Assembly: GCF_003989665.1 (NCBI RefSeq)
Contig: NZ_RZIJ01000021.1
Coordinates: 62,001-126,000 of the forward strand
Length of the DNA stretch: 64,000 bases
Source: Azospirillum doebereinerae
GTDB lineage: Bacteria; Pseudomonadota; Alphaproteobacteria; Azospirillales; Azospirillaceae
Direction of reading: 5' to 3'
Shown piece by piece: positions 63,169 to 64,000 of this stretch (position 1 is its first letter; each line of letters begins with the position of its first letter). The notes beneath the pieces are model-generated. The model was not told the origin of the DNA. It searched no databases and saw nothing but the letters and a program-made list of their open reading frames with translations. The position numbers and the translations under genes were made by a program.

Positions 63169-64000
63169 TCAGGACGGGACGCGGGGAGCGCGGACCACGC
63201 CCGCGTTCACCACCGCCCGGCAGGGGTTGAAACCGATGGCGTAGGACAGTTCCGCCGGATGGTCGATCCCCCACAGCGCCAGATCCGCCCGCATCCCCGG
63301 CGCGATCACGCCCCGGTCGGCCAGCCCCAGCGCGCGTGCCGCGTGGCGGGTCACCCCGGCCAGCGCCTCCGCGGGGGTCAGCCGGAAGAAGGTGCAGCCC
63401 ATCGACAGCATCAGCAGCAGCGAGCACACCGGCGAGGTGCCCGGGTTGTTGTCGGTCGACAGCGCCATCGCCACGCCGTGGCGGCGCAGCAACTCCACCG
63501 GCGGGGCCTGGGTCTCGCGCAGGGCGTAGAAGGCGCCCGGCAGCAGCACCGCCACCGTCCCGGCCCGCGCCATCGCCATGGCCCCGGCCTCGTCGAGATG
63601 CTCGACATGGTCGGCGGACAGGCCACCGAACTCCGCCACCAGATGCGCCCCGCCGAGGTTGCTGAGCTGTTCGGCGTGCAGCTTCACCGGCAGGCCGAGC
63701 GCGCGCGCCGTCTCGAACACCCGGCGCGTCTGCGCCACCGAGAAGGCGATGTTTTCGCAGAAGGCGTCCACCGCGTCGGCCAGCCCGGCTTCGGCGACCG
63801 CCGGCAGCATCTCGTTGCAGACGAGGTCGATGTAGCCGTCCGCGTCGCCCTTGAACTCCGGCGGCAGGGCGTGGGCGCCGAGGAAGGTGGTGCGGACCTC
63901 CACCGGCCGGACCTGCCCCAGCCGGCGGGCGACGCGCAGCAGGCGCGTCTCGCTGGCGGTGTCGAGGCCGTAGCCGGACTTCACCTCCACCGTTGTCACG
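63169..64000 (-). CDS. hutI: Imidazolonepropionase (truncated by window edge)
   Basis: About 277 C-terminal residues of the amidohydrolase. VEVKSGYGLDTASETRLLRV, TTFLGAHALPPEF, LPVKLHAEQLSN with a metal-binding His, SADHVEHLDE, and ALSTDNNPGTSPV are characteristic of HutI. It opens imidazolonepropionate to N-formimino-glutamate. The N-terminal third, with the HxH metal motif, lies beyond the window; the gene is presumably intact. Confidence 0.95.
   Translation of the reverse strand, partial: VTTVEVKSGYGLDTASETRLLRVARRLGQVRPVEVRTTFLGAHALPPEFKGDADGYIDLVCNEMLPAVAEAGLADAVDAFCENIAFSVAQTRRVFETARALGLPVKLHAEQLSNLGGAHLVAEFGGLSADHVEHLDEAGAMAMARAGTVAVLLPGAFYALRETQAPPVELLRRHGVAMALSTDNNPGTSPVCSLLLMLSMGCTFFRLTPAEALAGVTRHAARALGLADRGVIAPGMRADLALWGIDHPAELSYAIGFNPCRAVVNAGVVRAPRVPS

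Overview
The window is about 64 kb of GC-rich DNA, densely packed with genes. It contains no rRNA, tRNA, insertion sequence or CRISPR array that I can see. Base composition, GTG starts, many ATGA start/stop overlaps, several LysR regulators and ABC importers, and the gene content (hut, xdh, livHMGF, gentisate pathway, srfBC-type locus) fit a soil or plant-associated alphaproteobacterium. Azospirillum or a close relative of the Rhodospirillales is my best guess; this is inference from content, not from a marker gene.

Left part (1-12.8 kb): one long plus-strand operon of the SrfB/SrfC type. A DUF2135-like protein (truncated at the edge) is followed by SrfB, which carries all three nucleotide-binding motifs of the actin/Hsp70 fold, and SrfC, a large P-loop GTPase-like protein. 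Next come a proline-rich single-pass membrane protein, an exported VWA-domain protein resembling the C-terminus of PpkA, an ABC ATPase with an FtsX/MacB-like permease, and an exported SUMF1-fold protein. The set looks like an envelope-spanning machine of unknown function. An AT-rich stretch separates it from what follows.

12.9-26.6 kb: small-molecule catabolism under LysR control. A minus-strand set encodes a LysR, an AtuA-like protein, its DUF4387 partner and an ornithine-cyclodeaminase-family enzyme. A LysR/FAD-oxidase divergent pair follows. Then a LysR is divergent from a polar-amino-acid-type ABC importer whose operon also encodes an FMN alpha-hydroxyacid oxidase, a D-2-hydroxyacid dehydrogenase and an RraA-like aldolase. 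Two of the LysR genes share the same palindrome next to their start codons.

26.6-33.2 kb: xanthine dehydrogenase xdhA-xdhB-xdhC, with a glutathione transferase and a NifS-like cysteine desulfurase that probably supplies sulfur to the molybdenum cofactor.

33.4-55.4 kb: a large catabolic regulon. Its terminal steps are clear: 3-hydroxybenzoate 6-monooxygenase, gentisate 1,2-dioxygenase, maleylpyruvate isomerase and fumarylpyruvate hydrolase convert 3-hydroxybenzoate to pyruvate and fumarate. Around them lie three ketosteroid-dehydrogenase/fumarate-reductase-like flavoproteins, an Old-Yellow-Enzyme, two SDRs, a Gfo/Idh/MocA dehydrogenase, a 3-hydroxyacyl-CoA-dehydrogenase-like protein, a livHMGF importer with two binding proteins, and a MarR regulator. 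Three divergent promoter regions share a TGACAG-based operator, two of them with the same geometry. I infer a MarR-controlled pathway that imports a saturated or partly saturated ring acid, oxidises and desaturates it to 3-hydroxybenzoate, and feeds gentisate cleavage.

55.5-64 kb: a CitE-like lyase, an NAD(P)-binding reductase divergent from a LysR, an MFS drug-type exporter overlapping that LysR tail to tail, a small RTX calcium-binding protein, and the histidine-utilisation genes hutI (truncated by the edge), hutC and hutU. Two long palindromic intergenic elements of one family lie between livF and its binding-protein gene and between hutC and hutU.
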